Source: Trichomonas vaginalis G3 (Eukaryota > Parabasalia > Trichomonadida > Trichomonadidae). Taken from it: a DNA stretch of 64,000 bases. The DNA is taken from the NCBI RefSeq assembly GCF_026262505.1, contig NW_026529215.1, positions 62,001-126,000 on the forward strand, written 5' to 3'. Both the position numbers and the translations under genes were made by a program. Below the pieces are notes generated by a model. It did no database searches and had not been told where the DNA came from. It saw only the letters and a list, made by a program, of their open reading frames with translations. Positions 42,872 through 53,538 of the stretch are shown in pieces; the stretch's first letter is position 1, and the number at the start of each line of letters is the position of its first letter.

Positions 42872-43311
42872 TTATTTTTAAATATAAAACTTGCTTTTTG
42901 ATTTTTTAGAACAATTCTTTTCCTGAACTTTTTCTATTTTCAACATTTAAAATGAAATTCAAAAATTTGAAAAAAATACCAAAACAAAATCATATATTTG
43001 CCATGGCTGTTAATATATCGTGATTCTAATTCAAAATAATTTGAAGTGATATTTGCTCAAGAAAGTAAATATGAAGTGATATTGCTTATTATGGCAAAAA
43101 TCAACAATGTCCTAAAGGATTAGAATGTTTTCATTGTACATAACTTGAATGTGTTTGAAAATATGCTCATTGTAGCATAACTAATTTAAAATTTTAAAAT
43201 CTCAAGTGAACCCTTAAAAATCAAAGGTTTGTCCAACAAGTCTTACTATTTTAATAAGTTTGCCAATCAAAAAGAAGTAAAAAATTTTGGATATAACGTA
43301 ATATTTTAAAT
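42872..43311. other. Spacer between convergent genes
   Basis: 3' flanks of RFC2 and the phosphatase gene; AT-rich, nothing further recognised. Confidence 0.5.
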
Positions 43312-44232
43312 TTAGAAATAGAAATCTTCAGGAAGATTTTCCGGAATCTGTCTCTTGTCATCAGGACATGGCTCGAATAACTCTATTTTATGGTTGCCAT
43401 TTTCAATTTGGAAAATGGAAGCTTTGTTTCCAAAGCGGTACATGTAATTTGGTGCTGACCAAACTGTGATCAATTTATTGTCAAACCACCACTGGTATCC
43501 TTCAGGAGCGAGTTGATGTGTTCTAACAATCATTTTAATGTCATTATTATGTAAGAATTGCTCGACTTGTGTTTTTCCGAATAGATATCCTGTTCCTCTA
43601 GGGTTCTGGCACCACTGATCTACGTCATCTGGATCACTCCAAACAAGATCAGCGAATGGACCGGAGTTCGGGACTTCTTGGAAGCGGTTTAAGAGAGATA
43701 TAGCTTCTATGAGTGGTACATGTGGTGATAAACCGCCATGAACGCAAAAGTATTGATTATCTACTAAAGCAGCAATTGGAAGGGCATCAAATACTTGATT
43801 AAATAATGTCCAAATTCCAGAATGTCCGTAAAGTGAGCATGTTTCTTTATATAAACCGTAAGATTGATTTGCTTGTCTAATTTCATGATTTCCGCGAATT
43901 AAGAAAAATTGTGTAGGATATTTTAATTTGAGAGCCGCAAGATATGCAAATGTGCAGATAGAATATCTGCCTCTGTCAACATAATCTCCAAGGAAAAGGA
44001 ATTTTGTATTTCCGAATCCGTTTGGAGCGGCCTTTTTGAATAATTCGAATACATCAAAAAGCTGTGCGTGAACGTCTCCAACAACTACAATTGGAGAAGT
44101 TAATTCGAGCGTATTACTTTCCTGATAGAGAACTTCGACAAGTTTAAGCATCAGAGATGCAAGAGTTGGCTCGGGAAGGAGTCTTGCCTTTTCAAGCTGT
44201 GATATAATATCATCAAGATTGAAATCACTCAT
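43312..44232 (-). CDS. PP2A-group serine/threonine protein phosphatase catalytic subunit
   Basis: A 306-aa protein from ATG 44232, full length for the PP2A/PP4/PP6 group. Metal-binding motifs are in order: GDVHAQ (52-57), GDYVDRG (82-88), RGNHE (113-117), FCVHGG (His about 165) and RTHQ (237-240). PRGTGYLFG and SAPNYMYRFGN also follow the group pattern. Odd points: the first motif is GDVHAQ where GDxHGQ is nearly invariant, GNHESR reads GNHEIR, and the C-terminus is DFYF rather than the methylatable YFL. All metal ligands are present, so activity is expected, but docking and carboxyl methylation may differ. It removes phosphate from Ser/Thr of cytosolic and nuclear proteins. It is convergent with RFC2. 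Confidence 0.9.
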   Translation of the reverse strand: MSDFNLDDIISQLEKARLLPEPTLASLMLKLVEVLYQESNTLELTSPIVVVGDVHAQLFDVFELFKKAAPNGFGNTKFLFLGDYVDRGRYSICTFAYLAALKLKYPTQFFLIRGNHEIRQANQSYGLYKETCSLYGHSGIWTLFNQVFDALPIAALVDNQYFCVHGGLSPHVPLIEAISLLNRFQEVPNSGPFADLVWSDPDDVDQWCQNPRGTGYLFGKTQVEQFLHNNDIKMIVRTHQLAPEGYQWWFDNKLITVWSAPNYMYRFGNKASIFQIENGNHKIELFEPCPDDKRQIPENLPEDFYF

Positions 44233-45202
44233 CAGTTCTGAAAAAAAAAATCCACTTTTATCGTTTTGAGAAATTTATTAATGACATCAAGCAAATGATG
44301 CTCTCCTACTATTGGGTGATTGATTTTCTCTTTATTGTATTGCTTTTGAGTTAATTATCAAAATTCATATTAAAAATGAAGGAACAAAACGCAGCAACAA
44401 AGATAGGTTTTGCAATAACTCATATAATCGGGAATATTGGCGAATAAAAAGCATTTACTTGATGATATGAGTATTGGACGTTGTTTTACCGATCTCATTT
44501 CCATGCCAATAATTATAACTTGCGAAGAAATGAAAATAATGAGGCATATGCTATCACAATAATGCTAAATAAAAAATTTAGATATCGAAAATTAGATTAA
44601 AGGAATATATTACAGCGTAAAATTAAAATTTCACTATTATAATAATCATTCTACTATTTAAAATTTATTAATTCTATATTAATTCGTTCAAAAAATCAAA
44701 ATGAATAATGATTATTCCAAAAAAATTTCAAATTTTATTTTTTCAGTTTAAAAATTGATGATTTTCATATCATTTTTTCAAATTTCTAAAAAATTTGGAA
44801 ATGGGAACAAGGCTTTAAGCCATAGATTAGCATTAGCTCGGACGTAGAGAACTTATGTTTAGCACAATCTTTCTATTATACAAATATTCTTTTATTAAGC
44901 AGCAAATTATTAAGAATTGCATGATTTAAGCTGATTTTCAAATGAAAACATCTTCATAGATTGTATTCAATCCAGTCGTTAATAGATGACCGCTACTTAT
45001 TTAGCAGAGCAGGCATTTCAGACAAGCTTAAAGAGAAAATTAACCTACTTGTTACGAGTAATACCTTCTTAGAAGAAGATCGTGATTCAAAGAAGAAAGA
45101 ACAAAGGCCTATTTAATACAACAGATCATCAAATGGATCCACTACATATTGTAGCTTGAAATGTGGTGAAATTATTCACTTTATAGTTAAATATTTGTAG
45201 CT
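44233..45202. other. Spacer, nothing recognised
   Basis: AT-rich upstream region of the phosphatase gene. Confidence 0.5.
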
Positions 45203-45421
45203 TTAGAAAACAAATCGAAGGAAAACGATTTGGGAAATATTAAACGAATAAATTACAAAAATAATGATAACGAATAAACATAATATATCATCTAAAACAT
45301 TCCAAATTTGTTTGGACTGTTGGTAAGCTTGATACTGTTGTAAAAAAAAGAATAATATCAAATTTACAATTATGCCAAGCTTATTGCGCCAACCAGTTCT
45401 TAACACGCGAGAAACGCCCAT
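45203..45421 (-). CDS. Hypothetical 72-aa membrane protein
   Basis: ATG-initiated (MGVSRVLRTGWRNKLG) with two hydrophobic segments: one near residues 16-27 (IIVNLILFFFL) and one near 46-60 (ILCLFVIIIFVIYSF). The N-terminal MG could be myristoylated. No Inr within 20 nt and no recognisable family. It may be a real small gene or an AT-driven ORF; the polar QQYQAYQQSKQ loop between hydrophobic segments slightly favours a gene. Confidence 0.3.
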   Translation of the reverse strand: MGVSRVLRTGWRNKLGIIVNLILFFFLQQYQAYQQSKQIWNVLDDILCLFVIIIFVIYSFNISQIVFLRFVF

Positions 45422-45668
45422 ATTATATACGAAGAATATTTAAAATTTCGAATTTCTAATATTGATTCTTTTTCATTGTATAGATTATGGGCCAACTGGT
45501 CCCTGCATAATTTCAACTTGAGGTAGAGATCTTAGATCTTTAATAAGATGCTTATTTTCATTTTTATCCTATTTGAATTATAAACGGTTGAAAGTTACAA
45601 GCTCTCAATTTTCGTCCCTTTTGTACGTTTATTATAATTGTACCATTAAAAAAGTGACAATTTTTTTA

Positions 45669-48600
45669 ATGCTAAACCATCTTCATCTACCATTAAATGT
45701 TTCGGATGATTTGATTTTAATTCAGTTGGGTTCTATTAGATGTAATAGTGTAAATTCTGATTCAACAATTTATCCAGATGTGTATATTTCAAAAATTTTA
45801 TATTATTCTTCCAATAAACCCTATCAAAAAGAATGGTATACAAATAAAATAACTTATCAAGATGGTAAACCTAAATTCACTGTTTTGGATTCATTATCAA
45901 ATGCATATGTCGGAGATTCACCATCATATCCTTGGGGACAAATCGTTTCAAAAATCGAAGAATTAAACAGAAATATTAAGAATGTATATAATTTTGGACA
46001 TAAATTATTTGGATTTGAAAATAAATCTATCATTTGTTATTTGGAGGAACTCAAAGAGCGTTTTATCTCGAATAGCGATGAAGTAAAGTATCTTCAAACA
46101 TATGAAACAACACCTAAATTTCAGAAATCCGCTGAAACTTTTACAGAAATGGTAAATATGATTATAAGTGAAAAATATTTGCAAACAGATCTCAGTCAAA
46201 TTAAAATCAAAATCCATCGTCTAGGGGAACAATATATTCTTAAATTTTTAGAAGCATTTATAATTGCCCGCCTCAAATTTTATGCACAGGTTATAGGTTT
46301 CTTACAAAATTTTTCATTTGACCAGGAATTATACTCAAAAACAGGAATTTCTAAACCATTAATACAAGCAATAATTAATGGCGATAAAAGATATTCGAAT
46401 ATTTTTGCTTTTTCAGGAAAATCGTGTGATTTAACAATCGAAGATTTTATTAATGTTTTAATTTCAGATCAAACAAATCAAAATGGTGAAGAATATTATC
46501 AAATACGTATCAGATCTATATTGGATAATAGTAAATATTCTTTCTATGAACTAGCAGTTAAATTTGAATCAATTAATATTTTAAATTCGTGTAATATAGA
46601 TAATGTTACACCAATCATGAAAGCATTGATAATGTCAAGCCCAAACGAAACAATTTTCAAAATGAATGATAAATTCAATTTGCAGACTTATCAATTTACA
46701 AACCAAATCAAGTATGTTTTATCTTTTGCATACAATATCTCAGAGTTATTTTCTACATTTAGAAATCCATTACTCTCTTCGATTGTTTCAACAAATAATA
46801 TTATATCAGTAATGAATTTGAATGAAAGCAAAGTTATTCGTTTAAAGATTCATTTAATCTTCCATGAGGCCCTAATTCAAAATAATGATTTTATGTACAA
46901 GAACTTTAATGTTTTGAATCAAATAAAAAACAATGACCTTCTGGAAATTTTAGCAAAAGCTTGTTTGAAAGCTGACAAAAAAATTCAAGCAGATTTTGAA
47001 CAAATCATGGGTATTAAATTTACAGCGATCAAACAATTTCATGAATCCATAGAAAAAATTCCAGTTGATCGGTCTCCAATTACAATAGATGGTTGCCATA
47101 TTTGTTTTGAATGCTCTAAAAATACTGATATTGAAAAACTCAAATCAATGCAATTAATTCTAATAAGCCCTGGTATTCATATCAATGTGTTAACTTATGA
47201 ACAAACATTGAAGTTTTTGGAACAAATGCCAGCATTTATTCATTTGGGCCTTTCCAATATAAGTTCTGATCGATCTGTAAACTTAAATTATTTTCTACTT
47301 CAAAACGAAGATTATTCCCCTTTAAAAATTTCACATTGTATGACAAAATCGTATCCTTTGAATATTCAAAAGTATCAGATACGTTGTGGATGATTACTGT
47401 ACCAAAAAACATGAAAAACATAAAATTACCCAAAGAGTTTTCAGGGAGGTTAAAATGGTACATTCAAATAACGAAAGTTGATCTCCCAGGACATCCTCTG
47501 CAAGATGAAATACAGGAAAAAATAAAGCATGATAATGAGATTGGTGATATCTTAACTTCATATCCCGGGAAATTTTATGTAAATTATAGCACAACGATAA
47601 GAAGTGATAGTTTATTCGTCAATGGAAATCCTATAGAATTTCTTATATATATTCCAAGCGAATCAGGAAATTTGGCGTTGGAGTGTAATTTAATTCACTT
47701 AGATGCTACTTTTTCATGGCCGAAATATATATTTATTTTTCCTCGTGGTAATTACTATATGCGAGGTTACCCTCTAGGGATATACATAGGGCGCAGCGAA
47801 TCATCCGCTGCTTATCAACGGTGGCTTACAGCCATGAATATTGAATTTAAATCATTAAACATTATGGAGCACTTTTCAAGAATCAAATGGATGAGCGATT
47901 TAGGTACTGGAGTTTTAAAATTTTTGAATACGAATCATTTCCAAAATTATATCTGTATTAGGCACTATCTCGGAACCATGGGCAATAATACTTTACTACA
48001 TGTTTTTGCTCTGATAGTATTATTATCAAAATCGGCCCAAGATTTTGAGGACAATTACAAATGTTTTGATCCATCGGTTCAGAAAATGTATGCTACAAAG
48101 AATATATCAGATGAGCAGCTGGAAAAATGGAAGCAGATATATAAAGATCAAGAGCATTTAGCAGCATACCACCGCATTCCACCTATAAGCACTAATAATA
48201 GTGCAGAGGGTAAGCATAGACACATTAACGAACTTGCAAAAAAAGCAAGAAACTTTTCTACTTTCATCAAATTCATTCTGAATGATACTATCATTAGGAT
48301 TAATGAATCAATTGATCCCATTAATAAGCAAAAACGCGAGAAGAATGACTTGTTAAACGAAAAATGCATACATTGCGGATTCTCCTATAATGATATTAAT
48401 ACTGATAAGAATCCTTGTAAATATTGCAAGGATTTCTTTATGAATAAGAGTCATGTTCCCTCTGCAGGCATACATGTTATGAAAATAGGAGAAAACGTAG
48501 GTGAAATCATAGAATTCCCAATCGATAAAAATGTAGGTGATCAGGATGAACTCGTGGATCACAAAGAAAAGAGTTCGCCGATCGAAATATCAAAATACGC

Positions 48601-48841
48601 AGAATTTATTGATATTGACGATAAAAATAAAGCAGTTTTAGTCGTAAAACTGCTTTATAATCTTGAAACGTTCCAAGATGCCAAAGATTTAATCAATTCT
48701 CTGGAAAAACAATCAAAAAATTATGAATCTGCATTACAAAATAAACCAGAAATTTGGTTGGAAAAATACTTGCCTGAATTAATGAAGGAAGTAAAAGATG
48801 CGAGAGCTGCTAGAATGAGATTGAAGATAATAAAGAAGTAG
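45669..48841 (+). pseudogene. MULE-type transposase with one frameshift
   Basis: The first reasonable ATG is 45669 (MLNHLHLPLNVSDD); the frame is also open upstream to a TTG at 45573. It reads to about 47340, where it must shift by one frame to continue to 48841; total about 1,050 codons. The C-terminal half has the MULE catalytic plan: IHLDATFSW (first Asp), YPLGIYIGRSESSAAYQRWL, MSDLGTGVLKFL (second Asp), NYICIRHYLGTMGNN, and STNNSAEGKHRHIN (Glu). After that come a zinc-binding C-x2-C / C-x2-C pair (CIHCGF, CKYCKD) and a charged tail. The N-terminal 550 residues are unrecognised. All catalytic residues are kept, so the break is recent or could be bridged by frameshifting. No terminal repeats were identified; the 52-bp minisatellite starts directly downstream. 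Confidence 0.75.
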
Positions 48842-48867
48842 AGATGATGAGTGAATAAAAACTTTGA

Positions 48868-49094
48868 AAAATTCGTTGGGTAATATAAGTTTTGGAAATA
48901 TATTTATGAATATTATAGGAATTTGAAAATTCGTTGGGTGCATATAAGTTTGAGAAATATATTTATGAATATTAATATCAAATTGGGTGGTTGCATATAG
49001 TAATGAAAAATATATTAATAAAAATTAATGTCAAATTGGTTGGTTGCATATAGTAATGAAAATAAGATTAATAAAAATTAATGTCAAATTGGGT
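48868..49094. repeat. Diverged units leading into the 52-bp minisatellite
   Basis: Four degenerate copies of about 53-64 bp that share TTGG(G/T)TGGTTGCATATAG or TTCGTTGGGT anchors with the following array but are otherwise AT-rich (ATATTAATAAAAATTAATG). They look like the ancestral, unhomogenised form of the array. Confidence 0.75.
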
Positions 49095-50450
49095 GGTTGC
49101 GTGATAGAATGCTTCTGTCTATGTGTGGCGTGAGTTAGCATCGGGTGGTTGCGTGATAGAATGCTTCTGTCTATGTGTGGCGTGAGTTAGCATCGGGTGG
49201 TTGCGTGATAGAATGCTTCTGTCTATGTGTGGCGTGAGTTAGCATCGGGTGGTTGCGTGATAGAATGCTTCTGTCTATGTGTGGCGTGAGTTAGCATCGG
49301 GTAGTTGCGTGATAGAATGCTTCTGTCTATGTGTGGCGTGAGTTAACATCGGGTGGTTGCGTGATAGAATGCTTCTGTCTATGTGTGGCGTGAGTTAGCA
49401 TCGGGTGGTTGCGTGATAGAATGCTTCTGTCTATGTGTGGCGTGAGTTAGCATCGGGTGGTTGCGTGATAGAATGCTTCTGTCTATGTGTGGCGTGAGTT
49501 AGCATCGGGTGGTTGCGTGATAGAATGCTTCTGTCTATGTGTGGCGTGAGTTAGCATCGGGTAGTTGCGTAATAGAATGCTTCTGTCTATGTGTGGCGTG
49601 AGTTAGCATCGGGTGGTTGCGTGATAGAATGCTTCTGTCTATGTGTGGCGTGAGTTAGCATCGGGTGGTTGCGTGATAGAATGCTTCTGTCTATGTGTGG
49701 CGTGAGTTAGCATCGGGTAGTTGCGTGATAGAATGCTTCTGTCTATGTGTGGCGTGAGTTAGCATCGGGTGGTTGCGTGATAGAATGCTTCTGTCTATGT
49801 GTGGCGTGAGTTAGCATCGGGTGGTTGCGTGATAGAATGCTTCTGTCTATGTGTGGCGTGAGTTAGCATCGGGTAGTTGCGTAATAGAATGCTTCTGTCT
49901 ATGTGTGGCGTGAGTTAGCATCGGGTGGTTGCGTGATAGAATGCTTCTGTCTATGTGTGGCGTGAGTTAGCATCGGGTGGTTGCGTGATAGAATGCTTCT
50001 GTCTATGTGTGGCGTGAGTTAGCATCGGGTAGTTGCGTAATAGAATGCTTCTGTCTATGTGTGGCGTGAGTTAGCATCGGGTAGTTGCGTAATAGAATGC
50101 TTCTGTCTATGTGTGGCGTGAGTTAGCATCGGGTGGTTGCGTGATAGAATGCTTCTGTCTATGTGTGGCGTGAGTTAGCATCGGGTGGTTGCGTGATAGA
50201 ATGCTTCTGTCTATGTGTGGCGTGAGTTAGCATCGGGTGGTTGCGTGATAGAATGCTTCTGTCTATGTGTGGCGTGAGTTAGCATCGGGTAGTTGCGTAA
50301 TAGAATGCTTCTGTCTATGTGTGGCGTGAGTTAGCATCGGGTGGTTGCGTGATAGAATGCTTCTGTCTATGTGTGGCGTGAGTTAGCATCGGGTAGTTGC
50401 GTAATAGAATGCTTCTGTCTATGTGTGGCGTGAGTTAGCATCGGGTGGTT
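49095..50450. repeat. 52-bp minisatellite, about 26 copies
   Basis: Near-identical 52-bp units anchored by GGGTGGTTGCGTGATAG and containing CTTCTGTCTATGTGTGGCG. A linked variant pair, GGGTAGTTGCGTAATAG, recurs through the array, together with two units carrying only the first change, so there is a simple higher-order order of variant and standard units. It ends abruptly at GGTTTCATCAC (50450). It is less AT-rich than any flanking DNA. No coding potential. Confidence 0.97.
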
Positions 50451-51306
50451 TCATCACAAATTTTAACCCATCCAAATCTTATTAATTATTAAAATTCTTT
50501 TACAATTTCTGATGTATTTTTTGAAAACATTTCATATGCAATATTTCTCCTTTTCTTTCCTCAAATCTTCAAATATTAATAACTTTGGATATGAAATTAT
50601 TTGGATCTTTTATGAATTTTAAATGTCTTTCTTAATATCAAATCGATTAAATTATTAATATTTTCTAAATTATGCCTTAAAAATCCAAATATAAAAAATC
50701 GTAAATAAAAAATATATTTTTGATTTTTATTTTGTAAATAATCCGTTTACTAAATGGGACTGTATCATGAAAGTAACAAAAATCATTATTTAACAAGATT
50801 CAAAACTGGTGCAACGAAATGCACATTGATTTTGTAGTGTAACAAAGAGAGATTTATTGTAAAAAGTACAAAATAGTATATTTATTATCGTGATTAGCGT
50901 AGAAATGTATGAGTTTGGGACGGATTTCTGGTGCATTCATAACTAAAGTGATACATTGTCTGGAGCAAGTTCAGATCTTTAACTTATGGCTTGTTTGGTG
51001 CTAACTCACCCAATTTAAGTGCACTAGAGGGATTTTGTCTGTAATGAGCATGCACCTTGAGTTGTTGCTTGGTCCGTGTACGAAAGATAGTAATTTAATA
51101 CTATACTCGATTAAATGTGAATTTCTAATTTTGAATTTGCGTTTTTTCCTGAAAATAGTTACAATATATGAAAGAGTTGGCAAAACTAGAGGACACGTCT
51201 TTAAGGGTTTGGCTCGTGCTTCATGTTAATATGCCGAAACTAAAATAAACGTATATTGGGGGTCGAAAATTGAGAGCTCATATCTTTAAGTGCATGTATT
51301 GCAATA
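50451..51306. other. Spacer, nothing recognised
   Basis: AT-rich; the short overlapping ORFs on both strands at 51001-51229 have no recognisable domain. Confidence 0.45.
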
Positions 51307-51546
51307 ATGGCTTTGTTCCTTTACAGAAGGACACATAGAGAGGAATCAACTGATATTGAAGAAAGTCTTGAAACTGATCCTGAAATAGTTAATGAGAAAG
51401 AAAACTTTACTCAAACTACTTATGAAATTGATAATACAGAGATTGCTGGTGACGGTAATCCTGATATTAATCAAGAAAAAATGGTTATTTCGGACGAAGG
51501 TGGTGTTCCAAATGAAGATAATGCGTTTTTACACGCAGACTTTTAA
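51307..51546 (+). CDS. Hypothetical 79-aa acidic ORF, possible cytosolic-tail fragment
   Basis: ATG 51307 opens MALFLYRRTHREEST, followed by an acidic, hydrophilic region rich in E, D, N and T. A short hydrophobic stretch, a basic stop-transfer (YRRTHR) and an acidic tail are what remains at the C-terminus of many trichomonad single-pass surface proteins such as BspA-like proteins. No ectodomain precedes it, so it is probably a severed 3' end of such a gene. A free-standing small protein is possible. Confidence 0.3.
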   Translation: MALFLYRRTHREESTDIEESLETDPEIVNEKENFTQTTYEIDNTEIAGDGNPDINQEKMVISDEGGVPNEDNAFLHADF

Positions 51547-53047
51547 AATTTTATTATTGTAATAAAGCTAAAGTACTCACAAAATCTAGATTGAGAGGCG
51601 GTCAATGACTTTTGAGGGGAAATTAACGCATGGAATTTAATATTATTTAGGTTGATATTCTTGCTTATTATTTCAGAAAAAAATCTTAAAAATTTCAATA
51701 TGAAAATTGAAAGCAATTCAAAAAAATTGCTAACATGTAAATTTTAATATCCTATGCATAATTTCATATTTTGAACATTTTTTATTTTTGTTTAAAACTT
51801 AAAATTGTGCGAATTTAATATAATTTATAAAATATAATACGTATATATATTTAAAATACACTAAATTTAATTGTTAATTGACGTTTTTGGGAATGAATTT
51901 TATCAAAACATGCCTGAATCCGAAAATTTGAAAGAACGAATTACACAATCATATATGTAGAATTCAAAATACAAACTTAAAGATTGTATACTTTTAAAAT
52001 TATTCAGATTGTGTTTGATTTCCACTCATTCTGTTTCTTTTGAACTCTAACACTAACATTTCATGATGATTACATGATCCATTTATAAATAGTTGAATTG
52101 TTCCAGATTCTACCAGAAAATCAATCCAAATTTCTCAATGCATTCATGTTGATTGGACAAAATTTAAAATTTATCAGCCTGTTTCCAGAGAAACTCATAT
52201 ATTCCCTAATGAAATGTAATTTTTGCTACATTTATTTCAATCAAATTTCAAAAAATTGACTGCAGAGCTTGAAAAGGTGATGAATCATGTTGTTATTAGA
52301 TGTACATATTAGATTTACTATTTCCAAAAAAATGCTCAAATTTGAATAGTTTTTAGAAAATTTGGAATTACACTCCTTACATTATATATAATTAAATGTT
52401 TAAATTTTATTTATTTTTCCCTTTTAATTTTATAACGTGCTCTATCAAAACTAACCTCTCAATTGAAGGCCACAAAATCTAAGTAGTGAGGGTACACAAA
52501 TTTTGTATGGAGTACGGTTCAATTTTTGAGAGCCTCACTACTTAGATTTTGTGACTACCTTATTTCATTTTCTAATCTTTATAAAGTTATTTTCTGAGCT
52601 ACTTTTTTCTTAAAGACAGGGATAATTACTTGAATTAAACATCAATTTATGTTAATTATTGTTCCTGGGAAAATGAATTATTATATTTGTTGACAAAAAT
52701 GAAGCATTTTAAATTTTAATCTTCAGGTGTTTCATTACTGTGGAAGTATATTATAATGTGTCGAAGCGAAACAAATTTCTTAATTTTTTTCGATAACAAA
52801 AATTGAATCTGTTGTTTGATCGAAATTAAATGCTAGGAGTTTCTAAAAACTAGGAAAGAAACTACACATTTATCAAGAAAAAACTCATAAACAAATTTGG
52901 AAAATTTCAAATTTCGCATTAAAAGGCGAAAGGCCTATAAGTAGAATAGTATACACATCCAATATTCTAACTTAGATCTTCTTTAGAATATGCCGATTAA
53001 TCCAACAGTTCATCAAAATGATGAATTTAAGACTCTATCTCCGCAGT
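51547..53047. other. AT-rich spacer with one inverted repeat
   Basis: No gene. An inverted repeat lies at 52471-52553; otherwise nothing recognised up to the A-run at 53048. Confidence 0.5.
52471..52553. repeat. Perfect 21-bp inverted repeat
   Basis: The arms 52471-52491 and 52533-52553 (CACAAAATCTAAGTAGTGAGG and its complement) are perfect. The 41-nt spacer holds a second short pairing. Its stem size is like the cassette hairpins, but the loop is longer. Confidence 0.9.
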
Positions 53048-53538
53048 AAAAAAAAAAAAAAAAAAAAAAAGGTAGTGGGGCCTCCAGGCACTTCGTGCCC
53101 TCTAGCCCCGAAGATGTTTAGTATACAATGAAGTATAAAATGAGGTTTTTTTTTGGTGAAGGGGGCTTCCCAGGCACTTCGTGCCTTCTAGCCCTAAAAA
53201 TTTTTGAAAGTCGTTGTCGTTGACTTTTCGGTAGAGGACTCAAAATAGTATAACTATGTCCGGACAAGTAAGGGTCTATCGTCGCTACAGAAAAGTTACG
53301 GGCGTTCAAGGAAGTATACTTTGAGAGACTCTTTAGAAACTTTAGACGTTTTACATAACCATCCATGTTTTTACTTTACATCCGATAAAAGTGGTTTGGA
53401 AACCGTTATGAGATGGTTAGAGGACATACATGACTGTGAGTTTTAGATACGATAAGATAGAATATGAGAGAGGTCCTATAAACCGGAGAAAGTGTCATAT
53501 AAACATCTGTCAAAAACCGCTTTTTAACTTCACTTAAA

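Noticed and set aside
51001-51229. Overlapping ORFs on both strands after the 52-bp minisatellite
   Set aside because: Mutually overlapping, no domain, no initiator; chance ORFs.
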